Assembly: GCA_016219005.1 (NCBI GenBank)
Contig: JACRCN010000068.1
Location: forward strand, 32,246-96,245
Direction of reading: 5' to 3'
DNA from: Deltaproteobacteria bacterium
Lineage (GTDB): Bacteria > Desulfobacterota > Desulfobacteria > Desulfobacterales > SpSt-501
Length of the DNA: 64,000 nt
Shown here: positions 26,404-33,912 of the stretch, one piece after another
How positions within the stretch are numbered: the stretch's first letter is position 1
Layout: each line of letters opens with the position of its first letter
Made by a program: the position numbers and the translations under genes
Notes under the pieces: model-generated
Told to the model about the DNA's origin: nothing
The model's input: only the letters and a program-made list of their open reading frames with translations
The model's database searches: none

Positions 26404-27063
26404 ATGGATAAGAACAAGGTTTATGAAGATATCCGGCGGCAGATTGTCGAGGAGAAGCTCACGCCCGGGCAGTGGCTGGTCGAGCGTGAGCTTTGCGAAA
26501 CCTACAGCATGAGCCGCACCCCCATCCGGGAAATTCTCTGGAAGCTTACGGCCGACGGCTTCCTTGAACAGGAAGCCAACCGGGGCTTCGTTGTGCGTCG
26601 ACTCGGCCTTGAGCAGATCTTCGAAATCTTCCAGACCCGGGAGGCCATCGAAGGTATGGCCGCGCGGCTTGCCAGCCGCAGGGGCGGCGAGGCTTTCCGC
26701 TCGACGCTGCGCGAGATCGAGAAAAAAATCGCCAGGGCCAATATCGAATCCGACCCGGCGATGGGTATCGCGCTGGGCCGCGAGCTTCACCGGGCCATTA
26801 TGGATGCCGCGCACAACGGCATCATGGCGGATATAAACGAGAGGCTCGAAAATCTGACGGTCCTTACGGCCAACATCACCAAGCGGTCGCCCGCCATCGA
26901 AAAGGCCTCCGCCGAGGCGCATCTCGGCATCATCGACGCCATGCTTCAGCAGGACGAAGAAAAAGGCGAGCAGTTGATGCGCGAGCACCTGCGGGAAACC
27001 TGCCGGCATGTCGTGGAGCAGTTTTACCCCGGCATGCTCGAAACATCTTCGAATAATAAATAG
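26404..27063 (+). CDS. GntR-family transcriptional regulator (FCD domain), possibly leaderless
   Basis: 219 aa. The winged helix (residues 1-70) includes GQWLVERELCETYSMSRTPI, and the C-terminal FCD domain carries GRELHRAIMDAAHN. The ATG at 26404 is only about ten bases from the -10 box of a strong promoter, and no ribosome-binding site fits between them, so the mRNA may be leaderless; upstream in-frame codons fall inside the promoter. It faces the methyltransferase-TctABC operon and leads the aldolase, dehydrogenase, DapA and isomerase genes, so it most likely senses a sugar acid or methylated acid and controls both operons. Confidence 0.85.
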   Translation: MDKNKVYEDIRRQIVEEKLTPGQWLVERELCETYSMSRTPIREILWKLTADGFLEQEANRGFVVRRLGLEQIFEIFQTREAIEGMAARLASRRGGEAFRSTLREIEKKIARANIESDPAMGIALGRELHRAIMDAAHNGIMADINERLENLTVLTANITKRSPAIEKASAEAHLGIIDAMLQQDEEKGEQLMREHLRETCRHVVEQFYPGMLETSSNNK

Positions 27064-27106
27064 GAAGACCCATTCAAAACGATTGACCGGCAAAGGAGAA
27101 GGACGC

Positions 27107-27874
27107 ATGGCTGTTCAAAAACTTCGCGAAGGCAAACGAGCCGTCGGAACCATGGTGCGCTTGATTCAGAATCCCGCCGTGGCCGTCGTGGCGCAAAATG
27201 CAGGCCTTGATTTCATCATGCTCGACCTGGAGCACGGCCCCTACACCATGGAAACGGTGGGCGATGTCTTCAAAGTGGGCCGGGCGCTCGGCCTGGGCTG
27301 CCTGGTGCGTGTGCCGGAGCTCGCCAAGGGCTACGTCTCCCGCGCGCTCGACTGCGGTGCCACCGGCGTCATGGTGCCCATGCTCGAATCGGTGGAGCAG
27401 GCCCGGCTGCTGGTGCGCTGGGCCAAGTACGCACCCCTCGGCGCACGCGGCTTCGGCGGCGCGGGCGGCCACACTAACTTTGCCGGTGTCAGCCCCGATG
27501 CCACGCCGGCTTTCATGGCCAAGGCCAACGTGGACACCCTTGCCATCGCCCAGATCGAAACCGCCCAGGCCATCCAGAACATCGATGCGATCGCCGCCGT
27601 GCCGGGCATCGACGCTCTGCTCATCGGTCCCAATGACCTCGCCATTTCGATGGGTTGTGCCGGCGACCTGTTGGGCGACACCCTGGACAAGGCCATCGGC
27701 CAGGTGGCGGCGGCCGCAAAAAAGCACGGCAGGATTTTCGGCATGCATGCCCCGGACCCCCTCACCGAGCGCTGGCTGCCCAAGGGGCTTGCGCTCGTCA
27801 TGAGCAATCTGGACACCAACATCCTGGCAGCCGGCCTGAAGGCGATCTGCCAAAAGTACCAGAAGCCATCCTAA
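27107..27874 (+). CDS. HpcH/HpaI-family class II aldolase
   Basis: 255 aa, divalent-metal-dependent aldolase related to HpaI and GarL. MLDLEHGPY contains the conserved Glu-His, and IETAQAIQNIDAIAAVPGID, GPNDLAISMG are family markers. Such enzymes cleave 2-oxo-4-hydroxy acids to pyruvate plus an aldehyde; with hydroxypyruvate isomerase and a DapA-family enzyme downstream, release of tartronate semialdehyde from a keto-deoxy sugar diacid is a reasonable guess. AAAGGAGAAGG precedes the ATG. Its last codons (Lys-Pro-Ser-stop) lie inside the end of repeat copy C. Confidence 0.88.
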   Translation: MAVQKLREGKRAVGTMVRLIQNPAVAVVAQNAGLDFIMLDLEHGPYTMETVGDVFKVGRALGLGCLVRVPELAKGYVSRALDCGATGVMVPMLESVEQARLLVRWAKYAPLGARGFGGAGGHTNFAGVSPDATPAFMAKANVDTLAIAQIETAQAIQNIDAIAAVPGIDALLIGPNDLAISMGCAGDLLGDTLDKAIGQVAAAAKKHGRIFGMHAPDPLTERWLPKGLALVMSNLDTNILAAGLKAICQKYQKPS

Positions 27875-28006
27875 AAACAGCAGATCGCAGCCGAGGGCAA
27901 GGCGCATGCCGATGAAAAAGGGTGAGCCGCGGCAGGTGGTTGAGTATTTTTCAGAAGGCGCGCCACGCCGCCGGCGGCTGCCGGATGCATTTTTTCAGAT
28001 AGCTTC
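27862..28006. repeat. MITE-like repeat, copy C (complete, inverted relative to copies A and B)
   Basis: The 145-bp unit begins GAAGCCATCCTAAAAA and ends TTTTTTCAGATAGCTTC, with near-perfect inverted ends, and its reverse complement matches copy B throughout. The left end carries the TAA stop of the aldolase gene. It fills nearly all of the space before the SD of the dehydrogenase gene at 28064. Confidence 0.8.
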
Positions 28007-28063
28007 AAGTCCTGATTCAGGAAGATCCGCCAATCCGCAACAGCGTCGCAAGGAGGTTTTAAA

Positions 28064-29029
28064 ATGGCTTATAAAGTGTTGATCCCGCAGGACGTGGCGC
28101 AGCCGGGAAAAGACTATCTGCGCGAGCGGGGCTACGAGATCCGGATGGGCAGCGGTTTCACCGCGGATGCCATCGCGGCGGACGTGGTCGACTGCGACGC
28201 CATCCTGGCGCGCACCGCCCCCTACCCGGCCAAAGTGTTCGAGGCGGGCAGGAAGCTCAAGGTCATCTCGCGCCACGGGGTGGGCTATGACAATATCGAT
28301 GTCGCCAAGGCGACCGAGTTGGGCGTATGGGTGACCTTTGCGCCGGAATCCAACGCGAACACGGTCGCCGAGCACGCCATCGGCTGCATCCTCGCCCTGG
28401 CGCGCAATTTCATCCAGCTGGACCGGGAGACGCGCGCCGGCAATTGGGGGATCCGGGACAAGCTGCTCGGCACCGACCTTTCCGGCAAGGTGCTCGGTAT
28501 CTTAGGCCTCGGCAAGATCGGACGCCGCGTGGCGCAGAAAGCCGCCCTGGGGCTTGGCATGAAAGTCCTCGGCTACGACCCTTACCTCAAAGCCGCGCAG
28601 GTGGCTGAATTCGCGACCCCTGCCGGCTCTTTCGAGGAAGTCTTCGCCGCATCCGATTTCGTGACGGTGCATATCCCGGGCGGCGCCGCCACAAGGGGGA
28701 TCGTCAACAAGAAGCTGTTCGACGTCATGAAGAAGACGGCTTTTTTCATCAATGCCTCGCGCGGCGACGTGGTGGACGAGGCCGCCCTGATCGAGGGGCT
28801 GCGCAACGGGACGATCGCCGGCGCGGCCATCGATGTCTATGAAAAGGAGCCTCCGCGGAAGGACAACCCGCTGATCGGCATGAGCAACGTGCTCCTGACG
28901 CCCCACAATGCCTCCCAGACCCGGGAGTGCATGATCCGCATGGCGCTGCACGCGGCCCAGGGGATCGACGAGGTGCTGGCGGGCAAGCGCCCGACCTGGC
29001 CGGTGAACGACCCGGCCCAAAGGAGGTAG
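28064..29029 (+). CDS. D-isomer-specific 2-hydroxyacid dehydrogenase
   Basis: 321 aa. The NAD-binding motif is GILGLGKIGRRVAQKA; the catalytic Arg (in NASRGDVVDEAAL), Glu (DVYEKEPP) and His (LTPHNAS) are all present. It is similar to phosphoglycerate and hydroxypyruvate dehydrogenases without the regulatory C-terminal ACT domain. In this operon it could reduce hydroxypyruvate to D-glycerate, taking the product of the isomerase at 29969. AAGGAGG precedes the ATG. The truncated dehydrogenase at 2455-2631 belongs to the same broad family but is a different member. Confidence 0.88.
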   Translation: MAYKVLIPQDVAQPGKDYLRERGYEIRMGSGFTADAIAADVVDCDAILARTAPYPAKVFEAGRKLKVISRHGVGYDNIDVAKATELGVWVTFAPESNANTVAEHAIGCILALARNFIQLDRETRAGNWGIRDKLLGTDLSGKVLGILGLGKIGRRVAQKAALGLGMKVLGYDPYLKAAQVAEFATPAGSFEEVFAASDFVTVHIPGGAATRGIVNKKLFDVMKKTAFFINASRGDVVDEAALIEGLRNGTIAGAAIDVYEKEPPRKDNPLIGMSNVLLTPHNASQTRECMIRMALHAAQGIDEVLAGKRPTWPVNDPAQRR

Positions 29030-29031
29030 CG

Positions 29032-29922
29032 ATGGCATTCATCCCCAAAGGTATCATCCCCGCCATGGTGACACCCCTTACCAAGGACGGGAAAGTCAAC
29101 GAGAAGGCCCTGCGCAAGTTTGCGGACTACCTCATCGAGGGCGGCTCCCACGGCCTTTTCGTGGTCGGCACCACCGGCGAGTTCTACGGGCTTTCGCCCG
29201 AGGAGAAAAAGGAGCTGTTCGAAATCACCGTGGACCAGGCCCGTGGCCGGGTGCCGGTGTATGCCGGCACCGGTGCCATCACGACACGCGAGGTGATCCT
29301 TCTGACCCGCTACGCCGAAGAGGCCAAGGTGGACGCGGTCTCGGTGCTGACCCCCATGTTCATCAGCCCGAGCCAGAAGGAGTTGATCGAACACTACACG
29401 GCGATCGCCGCATCCACCCGGCTGCCGGTGCTGCTTTACAACAACCCGCCCAAGACCGGCGTGAACCTGGCCGCGGCCACGGTGGCGAAGCTTGCCGAGG
29501 TGCAAAACATCGTCGGCGTCAAGGACTCCTCCGGCGACTTCACCCTCACGGGCGAGTACATCCGCCTGACCCGGGGCAAGGACTTCCACGTCCTGTTGGG
29601 CCGCGATACCCTCATCCATGCCGGTTTGTGCTACGGCGGCAGGGGCTCCATCGCCGCCTGCGCCAACGTGGCGCCCCGGCTGGTCGCGGATATCTACGAC
29701 AAGTACGCGGCCGGCGACATCAAGGGCTCTCTCGATGCCCAGTTCAAGCTTGCCCCCTTGCGGATCGCATTCAATCTGGGAACCTTTCCCGCGGTGATCA
29801 AGGAGAGCCTGGAGCTGCTCGGCATCGACGCCGGCGCGTGCATGGCGCCGGTGGGACCGATGAGCGCGGAAGAAAAGCAGCAGCTCAGAAAGATTTTGAC
29901 TGACATGGGCCTCTTGAAATAG
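29032..29922 (+). CDS. DapA-family lyase (dihydrodipicolinate synthase / N-acetylneuraminate lyase superfamily)
   Basis: 296 aa TIM barrel. GTTGEFYGLS is the pyruvate carboxylate loop, LLYNNPP holds the catalytic Tyr, and the Schiff-base lysine is in GVKDSSGD. Starts two bases after the dehydrogenase stop with AGGAGG. The superfamily includes 4-hydroxy-tetrahydrodipicolinate synthase, 5-dehydro-4-deoxyglucarate dehydratase and 2-keto-3-deoxygluconate aldolase. The company of an HpaI-type aldolase and hydroxypyruvate isomerase favours a sugar-acid lyase or dehydratase over lysine biosynthesis. Confidence 0.85.
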   Translation: MAFIPKGIIPAMVTPLTKDGKVNEKALRKFADYLIEGGSHGLFVVGTTGEFYGLSPEEKKELFEITVDQARGRVPVYAGTGAITTREVILLTRYAEEAKVDAVSVLTPMFISPSQKELIEHYTAIAASTRLPVLLYNNPPKTGVNLAAATVAKLAEVQNIVGVKDSSGDFTLTGEYIRLTRGKDFHVLLGRDTLIHAGLCYGGRGSIAACANVAPRLVADIYDKYAAGDIKGSLDAQFKLAPLRIAFNLGTFPAVIKESLELLGIDAGACMAPVGPMSAEEKQQLRKILTDMGLLK

Positions 29923-29968
29923 ACTGGCGGACACGTGCAACATCACATCTAAACAAGGAGGTTCATGC

Positions 29969-30748
29969 ATGCCCAAGTTTTGCGCAAATCTGACGATGCT
30001 GTTCAATGAAGTCGATTTTCTCGACCGATTTGAAAAAGCCGCCAAGGCCGGTTTCAAGGGTGTAGAGTATTTATTCCCCTATGCCTGGAAAAAGGAGCAG
30101 CTGGTGGAGAAGCTCGGTGCCTTCGGCCTGACCCAGGCGCTGCACAATTTGCCTGCCGGCGACTGGAACAAAGGCGAGCGGGGCATTGCCTGCCTGCCGG
30201 GCCGCGAAACCGAGTTCCAGGAAGGGGTGGGCAAGGCCATCGAATACGCCAAGGCGTTGAAATGTCCCCAGGTCAACTGCCTGGTCGGACTCACGCCTGC
30301 GGGTGTCCCGGCGGACAGGGTGCGCCAAGCCCTGGTCGCCAACCTGCGCTTTGCCGCTGCCGCCTTTGAGAAGGAAGGCATCCGCCTGCTGGTGGAGGCC
30401 TTGAACGACAAGGATGTCCCGGGATTTTACCTGGTGCGCACGGCGGATGCGCTGGCCCTCGTCAAGGAGGTCGGCCACCCCAACGTTTACGTGCAGTACG
30501 ACGTCTATCACATGCAAATCATGGAGGGAAACCTTACCAGGACCATTCAGGCGAACCTCGCCAAGATCGCCCACATCCAGATCGCCGACAACCCCGGCCG
30601 CAACGAACCCGGAACCGGCGAGATCAACTACCCCAACCTTTTCAAGGCGATCGACGCGGCCGGTTACAAGGGGTGGATCGGGTGCGAGTACAAGCCCGCC
30701 GGAAAGACCGAGGACGGTCTCGGGTGGCTGAAACCCTACCGCGGTTGA
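29969..30748 (+). CDS. hyi: Hydroxypyruvate isomerase / 2-oxo-tetronate isomerase
   Basis: 259 aa xylose-isomerase-like barrel. The diagnostic HNLPAGDWNKGERGIAC stretch, followed by LPGRETEF, identifies the Hyi/OtnI group, and NCLVGLTPAG, LVEALNDKD and YDVYHMQIMEG supply metal-site Glu, Asp and His residues. It interconverts hydroxypyruvate with tartronate semialdehyde (or the four-carbon equivalent). As last gene of the operon, it links aldolase products to the dehydrogenase at 28064. AAGGAGG is well placed; a second ATG four bases upstream is out of frame. Confidence 0.9.
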   Translation: MPKFCANLTMLFNEVDFLDRFEKAAKAGFKGVEYLFPYAWKKEQLVEKLGAFGLTQALHNLPAGDWNKGERGIACLPGRETEFQEGVGKAIEYAKALKCPQVNCLVGLTPAGVPADRVRQALVANLRFAAAAFEKEGIRLLVEALNDKDVPGFYLVRTADALALVKEVGHPNVYVQYDVYHMQIMEGNLTRTIQANLAKIAHIQIADNPGRNEPGTGEINYPNLFKAIDAAGYKGWIGCEYKPAGKTEDGLGWLKPYRG

Positions 30749-30810
30749 TGCGAGTTCGCAAAATCGTGGTGAAGGTGGCAGTCGAATGAACAGCTTCGGA
30801 GGTCTATCAT

Positions 30811-31500
30811 TAAGAAAATCGGGCTTGTTAGCGGCATTGGCCCCGAGTCGACACTGCGTTACTACCGGTTGATCGTTCGCGCCTTCCAGGATCGGAGATC
30901 GCCGGCTACCCGGAGAACCTTCGTTTACAGCACCAACCTCACCTATCACCTGAAACTGATGGAGGAAAAGCGATAGGATGCGTTGATGAAATGGCTGCTT
31001 CACAAGATCGAGGCGCTCCGGAAGGTCGGGGCGAAATTTGCCGCCATCGGCACCAGCATTCCCCACATGGTCTTCGATGCCGTGAAGTCCCCCTTGTCCC
31101 TGCCGCGGGTGAGCATTGTCGCAGCGCCTGTAACAGGGCGCAGGCGATGAGCGTATGGGCACGGCGTTCACCATGCAGTCCGATTTTTTTCCAGAAGCCC
31201 TTCCTCGCCAAGGAAATGAGCGTGGTCGTGTTGGAGCTGGATGACCAAAACCTGATCCACCGCAGGCTTTTCACCGAAATCGAGCTTGGGATCATCAAAG
31301 ACGCGACCCGGCAGGAGCCCCTATCCGTGGCCAAACGCATGATCGATCATCAGTGGATCAAATCGCTCATCCTGGGCTGTACGGAGCTGCCTTTGGTATT
31401 AACGAAAGACGAGTTCGGGATCCCGCTTCTGGACACCACGGCCGATCACGCCGAGGCCATGGTCCTATACTCGCTGGGGTTCAACGCCTATTCCTCGTAG
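30811..31500 (+). pseudogene. Decayed aspartate/glutamate racemase family gene
   Basis: Pieces of the family appear in order but in different frames: KKIGLVSGIGPESTLRYYRL (N-terminal), YSTNLTYHLKLMEEK ending at TAG (30973), then KVGAKFAAIGTSIPHMVFD, then after further shifts RLFTEIELGIIKD, SLILGCTELPLVL with the catalytic Cys region, and GIPLLDTTADHAEAM up to the stop at 31500. Several frameshifts and a stop rule out a working product. The original start codon seems lost (ATT at the expected place). It follows the isomerase gene on the same strand. Confidence 0.8.
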
Positions 31501-32042
31501 ATGACAGTGAGTTGCCTTTCCCGATTGACTGTGAGTTGGGTGACATCCGGCTGGGCGTAATAGCCGGATGGGTTGAAGTTCTGTCTATCCTCCCTCACCC
31601 GTCTGTTCTCGAGCGCCGCTACTGCCAATTCTTCCCTGTTGACAACCGGTGGGATAATCCACTCTTCCTCGGGTCCCAGCAGGCAAGACCCTCCATTCGC
31701 GGGAATCTCTGTGCAGTCGGCTAATATCTTGGCCAAGTGGGGAAAGTCGGCTGGGATGTCTCCCCTGCGCATCGGGTCGTAGACGGACATGACGAAGGAT
31801 CGCGCTTTCTTGGCAATGCATTGCGTGATGTTCTGGCTGTTGTGCAGGCCTCCCGGCCAGACGGCCACATCGAGATTCTCCCCTCGGCATATAATGCGGC
31901 GTGCGGGACCGGCATTCAGTTCTCCCAGCAGTTGAGTCCACTGATGGTTAATGCGCCCAGCTCGTGCGCTCTCAGATCGGTTCGATTTGCGCCAGGCCGA
32001 CGATCAGGGAATCGTCGACAGTTTTCTTCTTGCGGCAGTCAT
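31488..32042 (-). pseudogene. Decayed nitrilase gene
   Basis: The N-terminus TVDDSLIVGLAQIEP is followed directly by LTISGLNCWEN, which contains the nitrilase catalytic Cys, so the central ~130 residues are deleted. After CWEN a TGA replaces the usual Trp, then MPVPHAALYAEG, a frameshift, and AVWPGGLHNSQNITQCIAKK to the C-terminus at 31488. The first ATG (32042) overlaps the stop of the upstream acetyltransferase gene as ATGA, showing a former operon. Its 3' end overlaps the 3' end of the decayed racemase. Confidence 0.8.
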
Positions 32043-32473
32043 GTTGCCTCTTTTTCAATTTCAAGCCTTTTTCCCATGCTGACGACATCATCGGGTTTGA
32101 ATCCGATCTTTCTGTAGAACTCGATGACCTCGGTGTTGCTGGTGCGGATCTGGATGTTGATCTTCGGGCAGCCCATCTCCCGCAATCGGGCTTCGGCTTC
32201 TGCCACCATTTTCCGGCCAAGGCCCTGGCGGCGGAACCGGGGTGCAACCGCCAGGTAGTTGAGCCAGCCCCGATGACCCTCGTAGCCGGCCATAACCGTG
32301 GCCACGAGTTCGGCGGAGAGGAACCCGACTAGAAACAAAGCGGGTTGAACCCCGAGCTTGCGTCGGATATCCTGCCGGGGATCGTTCCAGGGAACGACCA
32401 GGTTGCAGTCTCTCCACAACTGAACGACGCTTGCGTCATCACTCGGCTGAAAGGGCCTGATCTCAGTCTTCAT
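32039..32473 (-). CDS. GNAT family acetyltransferase (YpeA-like)
   Basis: 144 aa. The GNAT core is clear: LNYLAVAPRFRRQGLGRKMV contains the acetyl-CoA loop RRQGLG, and NTEVIEFYRKIGFK is the usual motif B. The WRDCNLVVPWNDP segment is typical of the YpeA group. AGTAGGA lies upstream of the ATG. It is coupled to a nitrilase pseudogene downstream. Substrate unknown. Confidence 0.88.
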   Translation of the reverse strand: MKTEIRPFQPSDDASVVQLWRDCNLVVPWNDPRQDIRRKLGVQPALFLVGFLSAELVATVMAGYEGHRGWLNYLAVAPRFRRQGLGRKMVAEAEARLREMGCPKINIQIRTSNTEVIEFYRKIGFKPDDVVSMGKRLEIEKEAT

Positions 32474-32552
32474 CGGTGTGATATCCTACTGGAGGACAGC
32501 CCCGCCTTGAACCATCCTGCGGTCCGGCCGGTGGGTTCCGTTTTTCCCGGCG

Positions 32553-32747
32553 CTAAGCCAATATCTCCTTGACGCGCCCGATTTCACCGCTTTCCAGACG
32601 GACTTTAATCCCGTGGGGGTGATCCGGGGATTTCGTCAGAATGTCTTTCACGAGCCCCCGGGTGAGTCTTCCAGAGCGCTGGTCTCGCTTCAGCACGATC
32701 AAGACCGGTTGTCCTGGTTTGATATTTTCGCGGGCAGTGCCGTTCAT
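32553..32747 (-). CDS. YwbE-family small protein
   Basis: 64 aa matching the YwbE (DUF2196) family end to end: NIKPGQPVLIVLKRDQRSG, RGLVKDILTKS and HPHGIKVRLESGEIGRV. It is small, basic and soluble, probably an OB/SH3-like barrel; function is unknown in all bacteria. AGGAGG is well spaced before the ATG. Confidence 0.88.
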   Translation of the reverse strand: MNGTARENIKPGQPVLIVLKRDQRSGRLTRGLVKDILTKSPDHPHGIKVRLESGEIGRVKEILA

Positions 32748-33048
32748 ACGGTCAAGCCTCCTATTAAGAACCTTTCATTACGCCTTAACAATTATGCCCA
32801 TGCAGCCATTCGTATCATAAACCGAAGAAAAAGATAATCGAATCCAACACCCATGAAGTGCGCACGACTCCCCGGGCGGGCATGAACACACCGGTCCGGG
32901 AAATTGCCCTTGACCGCGCTCTCGTTTTCGAGGAAACTCAGCTTCAGGATGCTGCGCAACGCCGGATCACGGTTTGACACGCCGTTTTTCAACCGCCCTT
33001 TCACGCAGAGCCGCGCCAGGGCAGGTGGGCGCCGCCGGGGAGGATATG
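32748..33048. other. Intergenic stretch between YwbE and NYN genes
   Basis: About 300 bp between divergent genes. The first ~100 bp are AT-rich and probably contain the ywbE promoter. I see no gene, no clear inverted repeat and no convincing promoter pair for the NYN gene. Confidence 0.5.
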
Positions 33049-33882
33049 ATGAGCAAGGAGCCGGAAACCGAAAACCTGGCTGTGTTCTGTGATTTTGAAA
33101 ACATCGCGATAGGAGTGCGGGACGAGCGCCACGCCCAGTTCGACATCCGCAAGGTGCTCGAACGGCTGCTGCTCAAGGGCAGCATCGTGGTGAAAAAGGC
33201 CTACTGCGACTGGGAGCGCTACAAGGATTTCAAGGGGCCCATGCACGAGGCCGCCTTCGAACTGATCGAAATCCCGCACGTGCGCCAGTCAGGGAAGAAC
33301 TCCGCCGACATCCGGATGGTCGTGGACGCCCTCGACCTCTGTTACACCAAGTCCCACGTGGACACGTTCGTGATCGTCAGCGGCGATTCAGACTTCTCCC
33401 CGCTGGTCAGCAAACTGCGCGAGAACAACAAGATCGTGATCGGCGTGGGCGTGAAAAGCTCCAGTTCGGATCTGCTGATCGCCAACTGCGACGAGTTTAT
33501 CTACTACGACGACCTCGTGCGCAAGAAGCAGCCGCGCAAAAGGTCTCCCCGAAAAATGCCGCGGCCGGCCGCGGCCGGCCGGTCTGCCGCCCCCGCTGTA
33601 AAGGAAGACAAGGAAGCTGAGGATCGCACTCAGGCGGCGCTCGATCTGATCATGGAGACACTCGAAGCGCTGGCCGAGGAGCGCGGTTCGGAGGAGAAAG
33701 TCTGGGGGTCGATGGTCAAGCAGACCCTCAAACGCCGCCGGCCCGGATTCACCGAATCCTACTACGGTTTTCGCTCCTTCAACCGCCTTCTGGAGGAAGC
33801 GGCAACGCGCGGTCTCATGGACCTCGAGCGGGACGAGAAGTCGGGCGGCTACATCATCCGCCGCTTTCAGCAGGAAGACTGA
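33049..33882 (+). CDS. NYN-domain nuclease-like protein with C-terminal OST-HTH/LOTUS domain
   Basis: 277 aa. NYN (LabA/DUF88, PIN-like) domain at residues 8-150, with acidic residues Asp15 (FCDFEN), Asp87 (SADIRMVVDAL) and Asp113/Asp115 (SGDSDF) forming the metal site. After a basic Ala/Pro linker comes an OST-HTH domain (~200-277; VWGSMVKQTLKRRRPGF, YYGFRSFNRLLEEA), a fold that binds RNA. The expected role is RNA cleavage or processing. The ATG at 33049 has GGAGG at good distance; ATG 33046 is too close. It is 30 bp upstream of recQ and probably cotranscribed with it. Confidence 0.88.
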   Translation: MSKEPETENLAVFCDFENIAIGVRDERHAQFDIRKVLERLLLKGSIVVKKAYCDWERYKDFKGPMHEAAFELIEIPHVRQSGKNSADIRMVVDALDLCYTKSHVDTFVIVSGDSDFSPLVSKLRENNKIVIGVGVKSSSSDLLIANCDEFIYYDDLVRKKQPRKRSPRKMPRPAAAGRSAAPAVKEDKEAEDRTQAALDLIMETLEALAEERGSEEKVWGSMVKQTLKRRRPGFTESYYGFRSFNRLLEEAATRGLMDLERDEKSGGYIIRRFQQED

Positions 33883-33912
33883 CTTCAACCCCTGGGTGGG
33901 ACGCTCCGCAAA

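Noticed and set aside
31900..31960. In-frame TGA after GLNCWEN in the nitrilase remnant as another selenocysteine codon
   Set aside because: The position is normally Trp, not Cys, and the gene also has a large deletion and a frameshift, so this is a nonsense change in a pseudogene.
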